Notes: generated by a model not told the origin, from the sequence alone. 64,000 nt of DNA from JBEEOW01 sp041191405 (GCA_041191405.1 JBEEOW010000008.1:1-64000), one strand, 5' to 3'. Counted from the stretch's first letter, positions 18,734 to 27,574 are shown. Made by a program: numbers and translations.

Positions 18734-19537
18734 ATGAAACTTACTCCAGCTCAAGCATATACTGTAAATGTTCATTCTTATGGAATGGTAATTTATAATA
18801 TATTGCCATTACGAGCTGAAGCTTCAGATAAAAGTGAGTTAGTGTCGCAATTGATTTTTGGAGAAACTTATAAGGTTGTTGAGGTTTCGGAAAATGGAGA
18901 ATGGTTTAAATTAATAGGCATAATTGATGAATACGAAGGTTGGCTTGATGCTAAATTGCATTATTCTATTAATGAAACTTTGGCTTTGAATGTTAAAAAT
19001 GCCACAGTTTTACATCAATTAACCTCTGTTCGTTTTAATGAAAATACACTGTTTTTACTACCAGGAAGTTTAATACAAAACCTAAATGGTAATCAGTTTA
19101 CAATTCAAGAATTAAGTTTTAATATTTTAGAAACAAATAATTCATTTTCTGTTAATTATAATTTATCAAATTTGGAATTAATTGCAAACTCATATTTACA
19201 TACGCCTTACTTATGGGGAGGTAAATCTGTATTTGGAATTGATTGCTCAGGTTTTATGCAGATGATTTTCAGACCATTAGGCGTATTTTTACCACGAGAT
19301 GCTTGGCAACAAGAAATTTTTGTAAAAAAAACGACTTTTGGTGAACACAAACAGGGTGATTTTGCGTTCTTTAGCGGAATATCTGGGCGTGTGAATCATG
19401 TGGGTTTAGTATTGGATAATAATAAGATTATTCATGCTCACGGAAAAGTAAGAATTGACACTTTGGATGAAAAAGGAATTTGGAATCCTGAACGAAATAC
19501 TTACTCGCACACTTTGCATAGCTTGGGTACACTCTGA
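18734..19537 (+). CDS. NlpC/P60 (C40) peptidase with SH3 domains
   Basis: A 267-aa cysteine peptidase, probably a peptidoglycan endopeptidase cutting gamma-D-Glu links in muropeptides. Residues about 18-140 form two SH3b-like domains (PLRAEASDKSELVSQLIFGE is typical of the first). The C40 catalytic domain has Cys171 in GIDCSGF, His222 in GRVNHVGLVL and a third polar residue His234. No signal peptide is visible, so the protein may act in the cytoplasm on recycled muropeptides. ATG 18785 (MVIYNIL) is a plausible alternative start. It follows smpB by 34 bp. Confidence 0.9.
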   Translation: MKLTPAQAYTVNVHSYGMVIYNILPLRAEASDKSELVSQLIFGETYKVVEVSENGEWFKLIGIIDEYEGWLDAKLHYSINETLALNVKNATVLHQLTSVRFNENTLFLLPGSLIQNLNGNQFTIQELSFNILETNNSFSVNYNLSNLELIANSYLHTPYLWGGKSVFGIDCSGFMQMIFRPLGVFLPRDAWQQEIFVKKTTFGEHKQGDFAFFSGISGRVNHVGLVLDNNKIIHAHGKVRIDTLDEKGIWNPERNTYSHTLHSLGTL

Positions 19538-19557
19538 ACCCTTAAATTATAATTGCC

Positions 19558-20067
19558 ATGAATGGTAATGTGTTAATACTCAATCAAGACTTTAGAGCCT
19601 TGACTGTGTGCAGCGTTCAAAAAGCTTTTGTTCTTTTGTATTTGAACAAAGCTGAAATGGTATCAAAAGATGAGGATAGTTGGATTCGTTCGGTATCTTT
19701 ATCATTCCCGATGCCAACAGTAATTCGTCTCCATAACTTTGTGAAAGCACCCTTTAAAAGTGTACATTTAAACCGACAGAATATATTTCGACGGGATAAC
19801 TTCACTTGTCAATACTGTGGTGTAAAACACGATTTAACGCTTGATCACGTATTTCCACGTTCGAGAGGCGGAGCAACTAGCTGGGAAAACCTAATTACAG
19901 CCTGCAAGCGTTGTAATGGTTACAAAGGAAACAGAACCCCACAAGAAGCTGATATGGTATTGAGGTACAAACCATTCCGACCTTCATTTGTGATGTATCT
20001 AAGAAACTTTGTAAATGTTACTTCTCGTGAAGATTGGGATTTATTCCTTGGAAAATCAGCTAGTTAA
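19558..20067 (+). CDS. HNH endonuclease-domain protein
   Basis: A 169-aa protein with a complete HNH finger: zinc cysteines C84 and C87 (CQYCG), C116 and C119 (CKRCN), and the catalytic LTLDHVFPRSRGG stretch (His97). Asn111 and the second cysteine pair follow. The N-terminal part (MNGNVLILNQDFRALTVCSV) is the conserved module found with this HNH type in Bacteroidota and Cyanobacteria chromosomes, not in mobile elements. It lies 20 bp after the C40 gene. The role is unknown; DNA nicking is inferred from the fold. Confidence 0.88.
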   Translation: MNGNVLILNQDFRALTVCSVQKAFVLLYLNKAEMVSKDEDSWIRSVSLSFPMPTVIRLHNFVKAPFKSVHLNRQNIFRRDNFTCQYCGVKHDLTLDHVFPRSRGGATSWENLITACKRCNGYKGNRTPQEADMVLRYKPFRPSFVMYLRNFVNVTSREDWDLFLGKSAS

Positions 20068-20250
20068 AGCATTTATTCAATACTGTATTTTTTATATAAC
20101 AGTAGAGAATTTCTACTGTGAGCTTTTGTTGTCCTATTATTTATTACTTCCAAAAACATTCTTTAACTACTTTATGTAATGATTTTTCATTTTCAGCATC
20201 TTTGGTTAAATCCCAAAACATTACACCTGCAAATTTCGAATATAAAACAC

Positions 20251-20283
20251 AAAAAAAACCATCCCCTTTCGAGAATGGCTTTT
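20251..20283 (-). terminator. Intrinsic terminator after ilvC
   Basis: On the minus strand AGCCATTCTC/GGGGATGGTT forms a stem followed by eight T residues. It begins 24 bp past the ilvC stop. A second copy of this terminator, together with the end of ilvC, lies at 45677-45857. Confidence 0.8.
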
Positions 20284-20306
20284 CTGTAAATATAATTTAG
20301 AAATTA

Positions 20307-21791
20307 TTATGCTTCTGTAACAATTGGTTTCATTGCAGTCATAGCATCTCTTAACTCAGAACCAACAATTTCGATTGGGTGGTTAAGTAAAATTTCGTTG
20401 ATTGTAAATAATGTTTTGTTATCTACACCATTATCTCTTCCTTCGTTGAAGTTTTTACCAATAATGTTAGTTTCAACAGTTTTGAAGAAATCAGTCAATA
20501 ATGGTTTACAAGCGTGATCGAATAAATAACATCCGTACTCAGCAGTATCAGAGATTACTCTATTCATCTCAAATAATTTTTTACGAGCAATAGTGTTTGC
20601 AATCAATGGAGTTTCGTGAAGTGACTCATAGTAAGCCGACTCTTCTTTAATTCCAGCCTCAGTCATAGTTTCGAAAGCTAATTCAACACCAGCTCTAACT
20701 AAAGCAACCATTAATAAACCATTGTCGAAATATTCTTGCTCAGAGATTTTAACATCACCAGCAGGAGTTTTCTCGAAGTTAGTTTCGCCAGTTGCAGCTC
20801 TCCAAGTTAATAAGTTTTTATCACCATTAGCCCAGTCTTCCATCATGATACGGCTAAATTCGCCACTCATAATATCGTCTTGGTGTTTTTGGAATAAAGG
20901 ACGCATAATTTCTTTTAATTCTTCAGAAATCATGAATGCTTGAATTTTAGCTGGATTCGATAAACGATCCATCATACCATAGATACCACCATGTTTTAAT
21001 GCCTCAGTGATAACTTCCCAACCGTATTGAATTAATTTAGATGCATAACCTTTGTCAATTCCTTTTTCAACCATTTTGTCGAAACAAAGTATAGAACCAG
21101 TTTGTAATAAACCACAAAGAATAGTTTGCTCACCCATTAAATCTGATTTTACCTCAGCAACGAATGACGACAATAAAACACCAGCTCTGTTTCCACCAGT
21201 ACCCACAGCATACGCTTTAGCTTGTGCTAAACCTTTACCTTCTGGATCGTTTTCTGGGTGAACAGCAATTAAAGTAGGTACACCAAAACCTCTTACATAC
21301 TCAGCTCTTACTTCAGAACCTGGGCATTTTGGAGCTACCATAATTACAGTAATATCTTTACGGATTTGTGTTCCTTCTTCAACGATGTTAAAACCGTGTG
21401 AATAAGATAAAGTTGAACCTTGTTTCATTAATGGCATTACAGCATTAACTACAGCAGTGTGTTGTTTATCAGGAGTAAGGTTAATTACTACATCAGCCGA
21501 AGGAATTAATTCTTCGTAAGTTCCAACTTTGAAACCGTTTTCAGTAGCACTAACATAAGATTGTCTTTTAGCATCGATAGCCTCTTTTCTTAAAGCATAA
21601 GAAACATCTAAACCAGAATCTCTTAAGTTCAAGCCTTGGTTTAAACCTTGAGCTCCACAACCTACAATTACAAGTTTTTTACCGATAAGTGCATTTACGC
21701 CATCAGCAAATTCGCTGCTATCCATAAATTCACAAACACCTAACTGGTTTAATTTTTCTCTTAAAGGAAGAGTGTTGAAGTAATTAGCCAT
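20307..21791 (-). CDS. ilvC: Ketol-acid reductoisomerase, class II
   Basis: A 494-aa enzyme of valine, leucine and isoleucine biosynthesis that isomerises and reduces acetolactate with NADPH and magnesium. It is the long, E. coli-like class with a duplicated knotted domain. KLVIVGCGAQGLNQGLNLRDSG is the Rossmann dinucleotide loop (residues about 38-58). DLMGEQTILCGLLQTG and the second half ESAYYESLHE carry the metal-binding acids. The gene stands alone, without ilvBN neighbours, and ends in a terminator. Its last 40 codons are duplicated at 45.7 kb. Confidence 0.97.
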   Translation of the reverse strand: MANYFNTLPLREKLNQLGVCEFMDSSEFADGVNALIGKKLVIVGCGAQGLNQGLNLRDSGLDVSYALRKEAIDAKRQSYVSATENGFKVGTYEELIPSADVVINLTPDKQHTAVVNAVMPLMKQGSTLSYSHGFNIVEEGTQIRKDITVIMVAPKCPGSEVRAEYVRGFGVPTLIAVHPENDPEGKGLAQAKAYAVGTGGNRAGVLLSSFVAEVKSDLMGEQTILCGLLQTGSILCFDKMVEKGIDKGYASKLIQYGWEVITEALKHGGIYGMMDRLSNPAKIQAFMISEELKEIMRPLFQKHQDDIMSGEFSRIMMEDWANGDKNLLTWRAATGETNFEKTPAGDVKISEQEYFDNGLLMVALVRAGVELAFETMTEAGIKEESAYYESLHETPLIANTIARKKLFEMNRVISDTAEYGCYLFDHACKPLLTDFFKTVETNIIGKNFNEGRDNGVDNKTLFTINEILLNHPIEIVGSELRDAMTAMKPIVTEA

Positions 21792-21971
21792 TTTAATATT
21801 TAAGTTAAGAAATTTTAAGTCGATTTTTAGTAATACAAAAGTGTAAAAAATATTCCAAACAAAGTGGTGATTTTTATATTTATTTAGGTACTTATTATGG
21901 ATTAATATTTTAAGTAAAATTTAATAATTTATTAACTATTTGATATTGTGAAGTTTTGTTTTTTAATAGAA

Positions 21972-22002
21972 TTGTATAATTTAATTTAAATTTATAAATT
22001 TG
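21972..22002 (+). promoter_or_regulatory. Bacteroidota-type promoter of the AraC gene
   Basis: TTG at 21972-21974, a 20-bp spacer, and TAAATTTG at 21995-22002 match the TTG/TAnnTTTG consensus. The expected transcription start is only a few bases before the ATG at 22011, so the message would be nearly leaderless. Confidence 0.6.
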
Positions 22003-22010
22003 GATTAATT

Positions 22011-22904
22011 ATGAGTAATACTTCTATCCATAACATTCCTGTTTATAGCATTGATAGGTTTAATACCAAAGCTGAACATGGCATGCAATTTCAGGTTGAA
22101 ATATTTAACCGAAACAGAGATTTTAAAGTAAGTTACCCACATCGTCACGATGATTTTTATGAAATATTGTTTGTAACCCAAGGTAAAGGTGTTTATACCA
22201 TTGATTTTGAAGAATATGAAATTAAACCAGATGCTATTTTCTTTTTATCTCCAGGGCAAATTCATGAATTAGAATTATCAGATGATGTGCAGGGGTATAT
22301 TTTTTTATTTTCATCGTCGTTTTACCATTTCAACAAAACCAATCCATATAAATTATTTGAATTGCCTTTTTTTTACACTTTAGGTAAAGATACGCCACCA
22401 TTATATTTAAAATCTAAAACCGACCACATCACTTTATCTGAGCTTTTTAAAAATGCAATTTATGAAAATGACCACCAATTAACCGATAAAGAAGAAGCAG
22501 TTCGTGCATTATTAGATTTAATATTAATTCAATGTAATAGAATATATCCTGTTCAAAATCAGGAAGAAAAGTTACAGAAAAGTCGAATTTTAGTAAAGCG
22601 TTTTAAACAATTAATTGAAGAAAAATGCCAAGAAAATTTAGCAGTTAAAGATTATGCTTCATTATTATCAGTTACAGCCAACCATTTAAGTGAAACTGTT
22701 AAATTAGTAACCGGACGTACTTCAACAGATTTAATAAACGACCGTATGTTGATGGAAATCAAACGAATGTTGGTTCATAGCAACTATACCGTTTCAGAAA
22801 TTGCTTATAGACTAAACTTTGCAGACCAATCTTATTTTTCAAAATATTTCAAAAAACTGAGTTCATTTAGTCCATTAGACTATCGTCAAAAGAATTCAAA
22901 ATAA
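22011..22904 (+). CDS. AraC-family transcriptional regulator
   Basis: A 297-aa regulator. The N-terminal cupin-type sensor (about 35-120) has VSYPHRHDDFYEILFVTQGKG and FFLSPGQIHEL; His residues line a small-molecule pocket. The C-terminal pair of helix-turn-helix motifs (about 198-297) includes YASLLSVTANHLSETVK and VSEIAYRLNFADQSYFSKYFKK, the classic AraC signature. It is divergent from ilvC with a 219-bp gap and has no obvious target operon beside it. The ligand is unknown. Confidence 0.93.
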   Translation: MSNTSIHNIPVYSIDRFNTKAEHGMQFQVEIFNRNRDFKVSYPHRHDDFYEILFVTQGKGVYTIDFEEYEIKPDAIFFLSPGQIHELELSDDVQGYIFLFSSSFYHFNKTNPYKLFELPFFYTLGKDTPPLYLKSKTDHITLSELFKNAIYENDHQLTDKEEAVRALLDLILIQCNRIYPVQNQEEKLQKSRILVKRFKQLIEEKCQENLAVKDYASLLSVTANHLSETVKLVTGRTSTDLINDRMLMEIKRMLVHSNYTVSEIAYRLNFADQSYFSKYFKKLSSFSPLDYRQKNSK

Positions 22905-22985
22905 TGAACAAATTTTACAAATAGCTATCAAAGAGAAACTTAAAATAGTTTAAAATAAATATTTGCAATTATCAAGTTCATTTTA

Positions 22986-23015
22986 TTGCAGATTCAAAAA
23001 ACTTTCTTACCTTTG
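22986..23015 (+). promoter_or_regulatory. Promoter of tRNA-Arg
   Basis: TTG at 22986-22988, a 19-bp spacer, TACCTTTG at 23008-23015. The tRNA starts 14 bp downstream. This is the clearest TTG/TAnnTTTG promoter in the window. Confidence 0.85.
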
Positions 23016-23028
23016 CAATCCAATCAAC

Positions 23029-23102
<74 letters not shown>

Positions 23103-23108
23103 CATACT

Positions 23109-23144
23109 AAAAGCCTTTCAATTTAAGTTTTGAAAGGCTTTTTT
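23109..23144 (+). terminator. tRNA-Arg terminator, repeated twice more downstream
   Basis: Stem AAGCCTTTCAA / TTGAAAGGCTT with a short AT loop and a T-run. Near-identical copies follow each of the first two tRNA-like remnants (23238-23273 and 23368-23403). The last remnant lacks it. Confidence 0.85.
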
Positions 23145-23173
23145 GTGTTTAAACAAAACTTAATAATTTTTTT

Positions 23174-23231
23174 GAGAATAGAGCATCCCGCTAAAACGGG
23201 AAGGTCTCTGGTTCGAATCCAGACGGGACCA
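23174..23231 (+). pseudogene. tRNA-Arg remnant 1
   Basis: The 3' half of tRNA-Arg is kept intact (T arm TCTGGTTCGAATCCAGA), with the acceptor strand as CGGGACC. The D-arm end ATAGAGCA is kept, but the anticodon arm is replaced by a new hairpin TCCCG-CTAAAA-CGGGA and no 5' acceptor strand is recognisable. It has a 6-nt loop, so it cannot be a normal elongator tRNA. Confidence 0.75.
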
Positions 23232-23303
23232 CATAAAAAAAGCCTTTCAAATTAAGTTTTGAAAGGCTTTTTTGTGTTTAAACCAAAACTTAATAATTTT
23301 TTT

Positions 23304-23361
23304 GAGAATAGAGCATCCCGCTAAAACGGGAAGGTCTCTGGTTCGAATCCAGACGGGATCA
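23304..23361 (+). pseudogene. tRNA-Arg remnant 2
   Basis: Identical to remnant 1 except that the acceptor strand is the wild-type CGGGATC. It lies exactly 130 bp downstream, and the 5' flank TTAATAATTTTTTTGAGAAT is also shared. Confidence 0.75.
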
Positions 23362-23426
23362 CATAAAAAAAGCCTTTCAAATTAAGTTTTGAAAGGCTTT
23401 TTTGTGTTTTGAAAATACTCAAATTA

Positions 23427-23491
23427 TAGGTCAGTTTAATAGAACATCCTGCAAAACGGGAAGGTCTCTGGTTCGAATCCAGACGGGATCA
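23427..23491 (+). pseudogene. tRNA-Arg remnant 3
   Basis: The T arm and CGGGATCA end are intact; the hairpin is TCCTG-CAAAA-CGGGA. The upstream part keeps more of a D arm (TAGGTCAGTTTAATAGAACA), resembling the true tRNA more than remnants 1 and 2 do. It lies 130 bp after remnant 2 and has no terminator copy behind it. Confidence 0.72.
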
Positions 23492-23598
23492 CAATTTGTG
23501 CTTTTTATAACTCTTATTTTTCTTTCTTAACCCAAGTCAATGAAATAGAAAAACATTGAAAGTAATTTTGTCTCATTAAAATTTAAAACAAAATTACT

Positions 23599-24279
23599 AT
23601 GAAAAATAATAATATCTTCATTGCTAGAGTTTTCGGAATCTCATTTCTGATTGGATACCTATCTTATGGTTTAGGTTTCGGATTTCTTAACACATTGTTA
23701 CAAGCAAAAGATTTTCTGCTTGCAATTTTTCAATCAAAGAATATTGTAATTGTAGAAGCAGCAATTATGATGGCCATTTTTGCACCAATAAATATTGTAT
23801 TGGGTGTTGTGATGACACCAATTTTCAAACGACATAATCAAAGTTTGGCTTATGGTTACTTAAGTTCAGCCATAGCTTCAACAGTACTTTTAATAGTTGG
23901 GGCAATTTTGTTATTAATGTTAATCCCATTAAGTGAAGAATATATTTCAACATCAGTTATTGATAAAAAATATTTTGAATTACTTGGAAAAATACTCAAA
24001 CAAGGCAATTTTTACTCTTATCAAATTGCGATGGTTGTATGGGGTATTGGAGGTTTAATTTTTTCTTACTTATTATTAATTTCTCAAATAGTTCCTAAAT
24101 GGCTTTCAATTTGGGGAATAATAGGTTACATAATTTTTATCTCGGGAGCATTTTTTGCCTTATTCGGAATAAGTATTGATGTAATTTTAGATATTCCCGG
24201 AGGTTTATTTGAAATTTTCTTAAGTATTAGATTTATCATTAAAGGATTTGATATGCCTATAAATCAAACAGATAAGTAA
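23599..24279 (+). CDS. DUF4386 membrane protein
   Basis: A 226-aa protein with about six transmembrane segments. The pattern FIARVFGISFLIGYLSYGLG, the central KILKQGNFYSYQIAMVVWGI and the C-terminal PKWLSIWGIIGY...GLFEIFLSIRFIIKGF match DUF4386, a family of unknown function. A TAATTTTG box at 23563-23570 may be its -7 element. It ends 7 bp from the end of a convergent Crp-family gene, a pairing that may be functional but is only suggestive. Confidence 0.8.
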   Translation: MKNNNIFIARVFGISFLIGYLSYGLGFGFLNTLLQAKDFLLAIFQSKNIVIVEAAIMMAIFAPINIVLGVVMTPIFKRHNQSLAYGYLSSAIASTVLLIVGAILLLMLIPLSEEYISTSVIDKKYFELLGKILKQGNFYSYQIAMVVWGIGGLIFSYLLLISQIVPKWLSIWGIIGYIIFISGAFFALFGISIDVILDIPGGLFEIFLSIRFIIKGFDMPINQTDK

Positions 24280-24286
24280 TACTTAT

Positions 24287-24874
24287 TTATAAAGGATTGC
24301 CATTAGAGGCGACCCTTTTTCTAATTCTACTCAATGATTCGGGTTTAACACCAATATAACTAGCTATATGATATTGAGGTACACGTTGAAAAATATCAGG
24401 TCTAAATTTTAGCAATTTAAGGTATCGTTGTTCAGGAGAATCAGTTAAATAGGATGTTAGTTGCTTTTTTTGTTCTATAAAATCAGCTTCAACAATTACC
24501 CTTGAGATAGTTTCAAATCGTGGAAATTGTTTAAACATTTTTTGTGCTTGAGCCTCATTACCAATACAAACTGTAGTATCCTCAACACAAACTAAATTAC
24601 TCTGAGCAGCTGTTGGATCATTAAAGTTATTCAAAGAAATTATCCATTGTTCCTCAGTGAAAAAATTAGTTGTTTTTTCTTCGCCTTCCGAATTGATAAA
24701 CTCCCTAACACAACCTTCCATAATAAAAAAAGTATCGGTTGAAACTTGTCCTTCTTTAATAATATAATCTCCTTTTGAAAAGTGTTTAACAATCATATTA
24801 TCCTCTATGGCTTTTGATTCTTCAACCGAAAGTGGCGATATTTTTGAAAAATAATTTACAAATTTGTTATTCAT
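24287..24874 (-). CDS. Crp/Fnr-family transcriptional regulator
   Basis: A 195-aa regulator. The N-terminal cyclic-nucleotide-binding-like barrel has HFSKGDYIIKEGQVSTDTFFIMEGCVR. A dimerisation helix follows (about 115-145). The C-terminal winged helix has QYHIASYIGVKPESLSRIRKR, the recognition helix pattern of Bacteroidota Crp homologues. The cAMP-binding RxS motif is not evident, so the effector is unknown. It is convergent with the DUF4386 gene. Confidence 0.9.
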   Translation of the reverse strand: MNNKFVNYFSKISPLSVEESKAIEDNMIVKHFSKGDYIIKEGQVSTDTFFIMEGCVREFINSEGEEKTTNFFTEEQWIISLNNFNDPTAAQSNLVCVEDTTVCIGNEAQAQKMFKQFPRFETISRVIVEADFIEQKKQLTSYLTDSPEQRYLKLLKFRPDIFQRVPQYHIASYIGVKPESLSRIRKRVASNGNPL

Positions 24875-25371
24875 TGTTTTAAAGAAGTTTACAAGCTTAT
24901 CATTGTCTGTAACGTTGCGATGGGCTTAAAAGATGTGTGTTGGTTTCGCAGTCGCTCGGCTCTGCCGAGTGACGATTATGGAAACGGCATCTTGCTAATC
25001 TAATTAATATTTTTTAAAAAAAGGCTAGAAGCCTTAAATATAATTGTCACTCGGCAGAGCCGAGCGACTGCGAGAGAAAATCTATACCATTTTTACAAAA
25101 AATAATACTTTGCATCAAATCCCTCTTTACTCGTCAATTCCATTTTCCATTCAAATTATAAATTCCTAAAAGCAAGTTAAATAAATTTCAACATAATTCT
25201 CCTTCCCCACATTTCAAACATTTTCTAACAGTTATTTTATAATTATTAATAAATTGCATGTTCAAATAAATTGTATTGCAATTTGTGGTTTGTAATTAAT
25301 TTTTGATTCCAGTAATTGAACTTTATTAGCTCAAAATCTATTTAATTACAACCACCAAAACGTAGCTTATT
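24875..25371. repeat. Gene-free stretch with a perfect 27-bp inverted repeat
   Basis: Arms 24947-24973 and 25046-25072 are exact inverse copies (CGCAGTCGCTCGGCTCTGCC + GAGTGAC), and each arm contains its own palindrome CTCGGCTCTGCCGAG. The 72-bp centre has a smaller AAGGC..GCCTT hairpin. The rest, up to cysH, is AT-rich without a gene that I can see. Confidence 0.8.
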
Positions 25372-26028
25372 ATGACTGTAGAAGAAATAGAAAAATACAT
25401 CTTAAAATATAAAAGTGAAGGTTTGAAAATGTTTACAACTTCTTCATTTCAAACACATTCTATTGTTTTGCTTCATATTTTAAGTAAAATTGACAATACT
25501 ATTCCTGTGTATTTTATCAATACTGGTTTCCTTTTTCCTGAAACGGTTGCTTACAAGGATACTATTAAAAATGCTTTTGGCTTAAATGTGATTGACGTTT
25601 TGCCATCAACACCCAAATTGATGCAAAAAGATAATCAAGGTAAATTTCTTTTCACTTCTGACCCTGATTATTGCTGTTATATCAACAAGGTGCTTCCTAT
25701 GGAACCTTTGTTACTTGAAAATGATGTTTGGATTAATGGTGTTCGTGCCGACCAAAGTGCTGTGCGCAAAGGTTTTAATATTGAAGAAAAAGCCAAACAT
25801 GGTGTAACTCGTTACCACCCTATGCTCGATTGGAATGGCAGAATGATTTCGCAATATATTCGTGAAAATAATTTACCCAAACACCCACTTGAAGACAAAG
25901 GTTATTTAAGTATTGGTTGTGAACCTTGCACTCGCTTACTTACTCCAGAAATGGCTGAAAGAGAAGCTCGTTGGTATGGAATGAATAAAACAGAATGTGG
26001 TTTAAATACTGATTTAGTACAAAAATAA
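25372..26028 (+). CDS. cysH: APS/PAPS reductase family protein
   Basis: A 218-aa member of the CysH family, which reduces (phospho)adenylylsulfate to sulfite in sulfate assimilation. It has the TSSFQTHSIVLLHIL nucleotide loop, PVYFINTGFLFPET, and the active-site ECGLN near the C-terminus. Cysteine pairs CC (DPDYCCYINKV) and CxxC (GCEPCTR) are the four ligands of the [4Fe-4S] cluster found in APS-type reductases. The usual ECGLH end is ECGLN here. No cysD/N or sulfite reductase is nearby; an epimerase gene follows after 4 bp. Confidence 0.88.
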   Translation: MTVEEIEKYILKYKSEGLKMFTTSSFQTHSIVLLHILSKIDNTIPVYFINTGFLFPETVAYKDTIKNAFGLNVIDVLPSTPKLMQKDNQGKFLFTSDPDYCCYINKVLPMEPLLLENDVWINGVRADQSAVRKGFNIEEKAKHGVTRYHPMLDWNGRMISQYIRENNLPKHPLEDKGYLSIGCEPCTRLLTPEMAEREARWYGMNKTECGLNTDLVQK

Positions 26029-26032
26029 AAAT

Positions 26033-26968
26033 ATGAAAGTTTTAGTTACAGGAGGCGCAGGCTACATTGGTTCGGCAGTGGTGTCAGCATTGGCAAATGA
26101 TGCAACTATCAGTAAAGTAATTATTTACGATAATTTAAGCAACGAAAATCATAATATATTTTTGTCGGCTTTTAATAAATTTGATAACAATAAAGTTGAA
26201 TTTGAGTTTGGTGATATTCTTGATTCAAGAAAATTAGGTAAAACTTTGGCTAAGGTTGATGCAGTAATTCATCTTGCGGCGAAAGTTGCTCCTGCTTATG
26301 CAGATGTTGACTCTCACTCGTATGAGCAAGTAAACCACTGGGGAACAGCGGAATTGGTGTATGCTATAGAGCAAAGTAAAATTAAAAATTTTGTACACGT
26401 TAGTTCAACGGCTGTGTACGGTTCGTCAACTGAGCCAATAAACGAAAGTGTTGCTCCAGCTCCAGTTAATTTTTATGGTGTTGCTAAGTTAAGAGGCGAA
26501 GAGCATGTTCGCAGATTAGGCGACAAAATTCAAACGCATATTTTAAGATGTGGAAACGTATATGGTTTTGCACCAGCTATCAATTTTGAATCTGTAATTA
26601 ACAAATTCATGTTTGATGCTCAGTACAAAAATCGTATTTCTATTCATGGAAATGGTTATCAATCAAGAGGTTTTATCAATATCAACAAAGTGGTATCGAG
26701 TATTATTGCTTGTTTAAAATCAAATGTTCCTGCTGGTACTTATAATTTGGCAGATATTAACTTACCGATTTTGGATATTGTTGATGTACTAAAAGAAATT
26801 TATCCATCATTAGAGTTTATATTTATGAATCAGCATTTAACCATGCGTGATTTACAAATTGATACTAATTTGGCTATAAAATCACACGTTTCTTGGTCAG
26901 AGGTTGATTTTAAAGCTGAACTAGAAGCATTTAAAACAAATTTTTCATTTAACGCATTTGAGGCATAA
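26033..26968 (+). CDS. NAD-dependent epimerase/dehydratase (extended SDR)
   Basis: A 311-aa extended short-chain dehydrogenase acting on nucleotide sugars. It has GGAGYIGSAV (NAD-binding GxxGxxG, residues 7-16), DAVIHLAAKVAP, SSTAVYG and the catalytic YGVAK (Tyr-xxx-Lys) near residue 150. It resembles UDP-glucose 4-epimerases, but substrate residues cannot be assigned. It starts 4 bp after cysH and is followed by a small gene 8 bp on, so all three form one operon. Confidence 0.87.
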   Translation: MKVLVTGGAGYIGSAVVSALANDATISKVIIYDNLSNENHNIFLSAFNKFDNNKVEFEFGDILDSRKLGKTLAKVDAVIHLAAKVAPAYADVDSHSYEQVNHWGTAELVYAIEQSKIKNFVHVSSTAVYGSSTEPINESVAPAPVNFYGVAKLRGEEHVRRLGDKIQTHILRCGNVYGFAPAINFESVINKFMFDAQYKNRISIHGNGYQSRGFININKVVSSIIACLKSNVPAGTYNLADINLPILDIVDVLKEIYPSLEFIFMNQHLTMRDLQIDTNLAIKSHVSWSEVDFKAELEAFKTNFSFNAFEA

Positions 26969-26976
26969 TTACGAGT

Positions 26977-27363
26977 ATGGATAACGCAAATTCAGCAGAA
27001 TTAAATGGAAAATACTTGGGCGAAATCACTTCTGATTTTGTAAAAGTTGCCGATATGTTAAAGGAGGCATCGTACCAAGTGAGAGCTAGAGGTTTTTCAA
27101 AGTTTCCTATTTTCCCAATTTGCAAGGCTAAAACTGAAATTGGACATATTATCATTGAAAAAGAAACACTTAACTTAAAATGGAATTATAATATTTCGTT
27201 TATGGAGGAGTTTCAACAACGGCAATTGGTAGCTACCGAAAACGAAGAAACTTTCAAATCAATTTACAAAGATCCAGATGAATTTTGTTGTTTGTTTGTA
27301 ATTGATTATGAGTTTACTAACTTTATTTTTGTTCCTTATCCTGAAGATGGGTTTAGTAATTAG
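26977..27363 (+). CDS. Conserved hypothetical protein
   Basis: A 128-aa soluble protein, third gene of the cysH-epimerase operon. It has no signal peptide. The recognisable stretch DFVKVADMLKEASYQVRARGFSKFPIFPI and an acidic C-terminus (FVPYPEDGFSN) suggest a small alpha/beta domain. I do not recognise a characterised family, and similar proteins seem confined to Bacteroidota. The tight spacing supports expression with its neighbours. Confidence 0.7.
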   Translation: MDNANSAELNGKYLGEITSDFVKVADMLKEASYQVRARGFSKFPIFPICKAKTEIGHIIIEKETLNLKWNYNISFMEEFQQRQLVATENEETFKSIYKDPDEFCCLFVIDYEFTNFIFVPYPEDGFSN

Positions 27364-27379
27364 TTGAGAGTTGAGAGTT

Positions 27380-27412
27380 TTACCCACCCCTAGCTCAGGT
27401 TAGGGGTGGGTT
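27380..27412. repeat. Palindromic repeat (ACCCACCCCTA family)
   Basis: TACCCACCCCTA and TAGGGGTGGGTTA face each other around a 7-8-nt loop, a compact relative of the arms at 9317 and 9447. It lies directly after the hypothetical gene and could stop its transcript. Confidence 0.75.
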
Positions 27413-27432
27413 AATTATATTATTTTATAATA

Positions 27433-27470
27433 TATTTTTGATTAAGTAAACTTTAAAGTTAACTTTACTT
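27433..27470 (+). promoter_or_regulatory. Candidate promoter and operator of the toxin-antitoxin pair
   Basis: TATTTTTG at 27433-27440 fits the -7 consensus. It is followed by a near-palindrome, AAGTAAAC...GTTAACTTTACTT (27444-27470), over the expected start site. This is where an autoregulating antitoxin would bind. No TTG is found at -33. Confidence 0.5.
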
Positions 27471-27574
27471 AAGTAAACAGAGGTAGAGATATAATATTTT
27501 ATAAAAATTATTTCCAAGAATTTTATATCGCTCAAAACGAAAAAGTTAGAGAAAAGATCGCTTATGTATTTAAT

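Noticed and set aside
20118..20300. A 60-codon frame downstream of the HNH gene
   Set aside because: It runs antisense into the ilvC terminator and has no start context, signal or domain.
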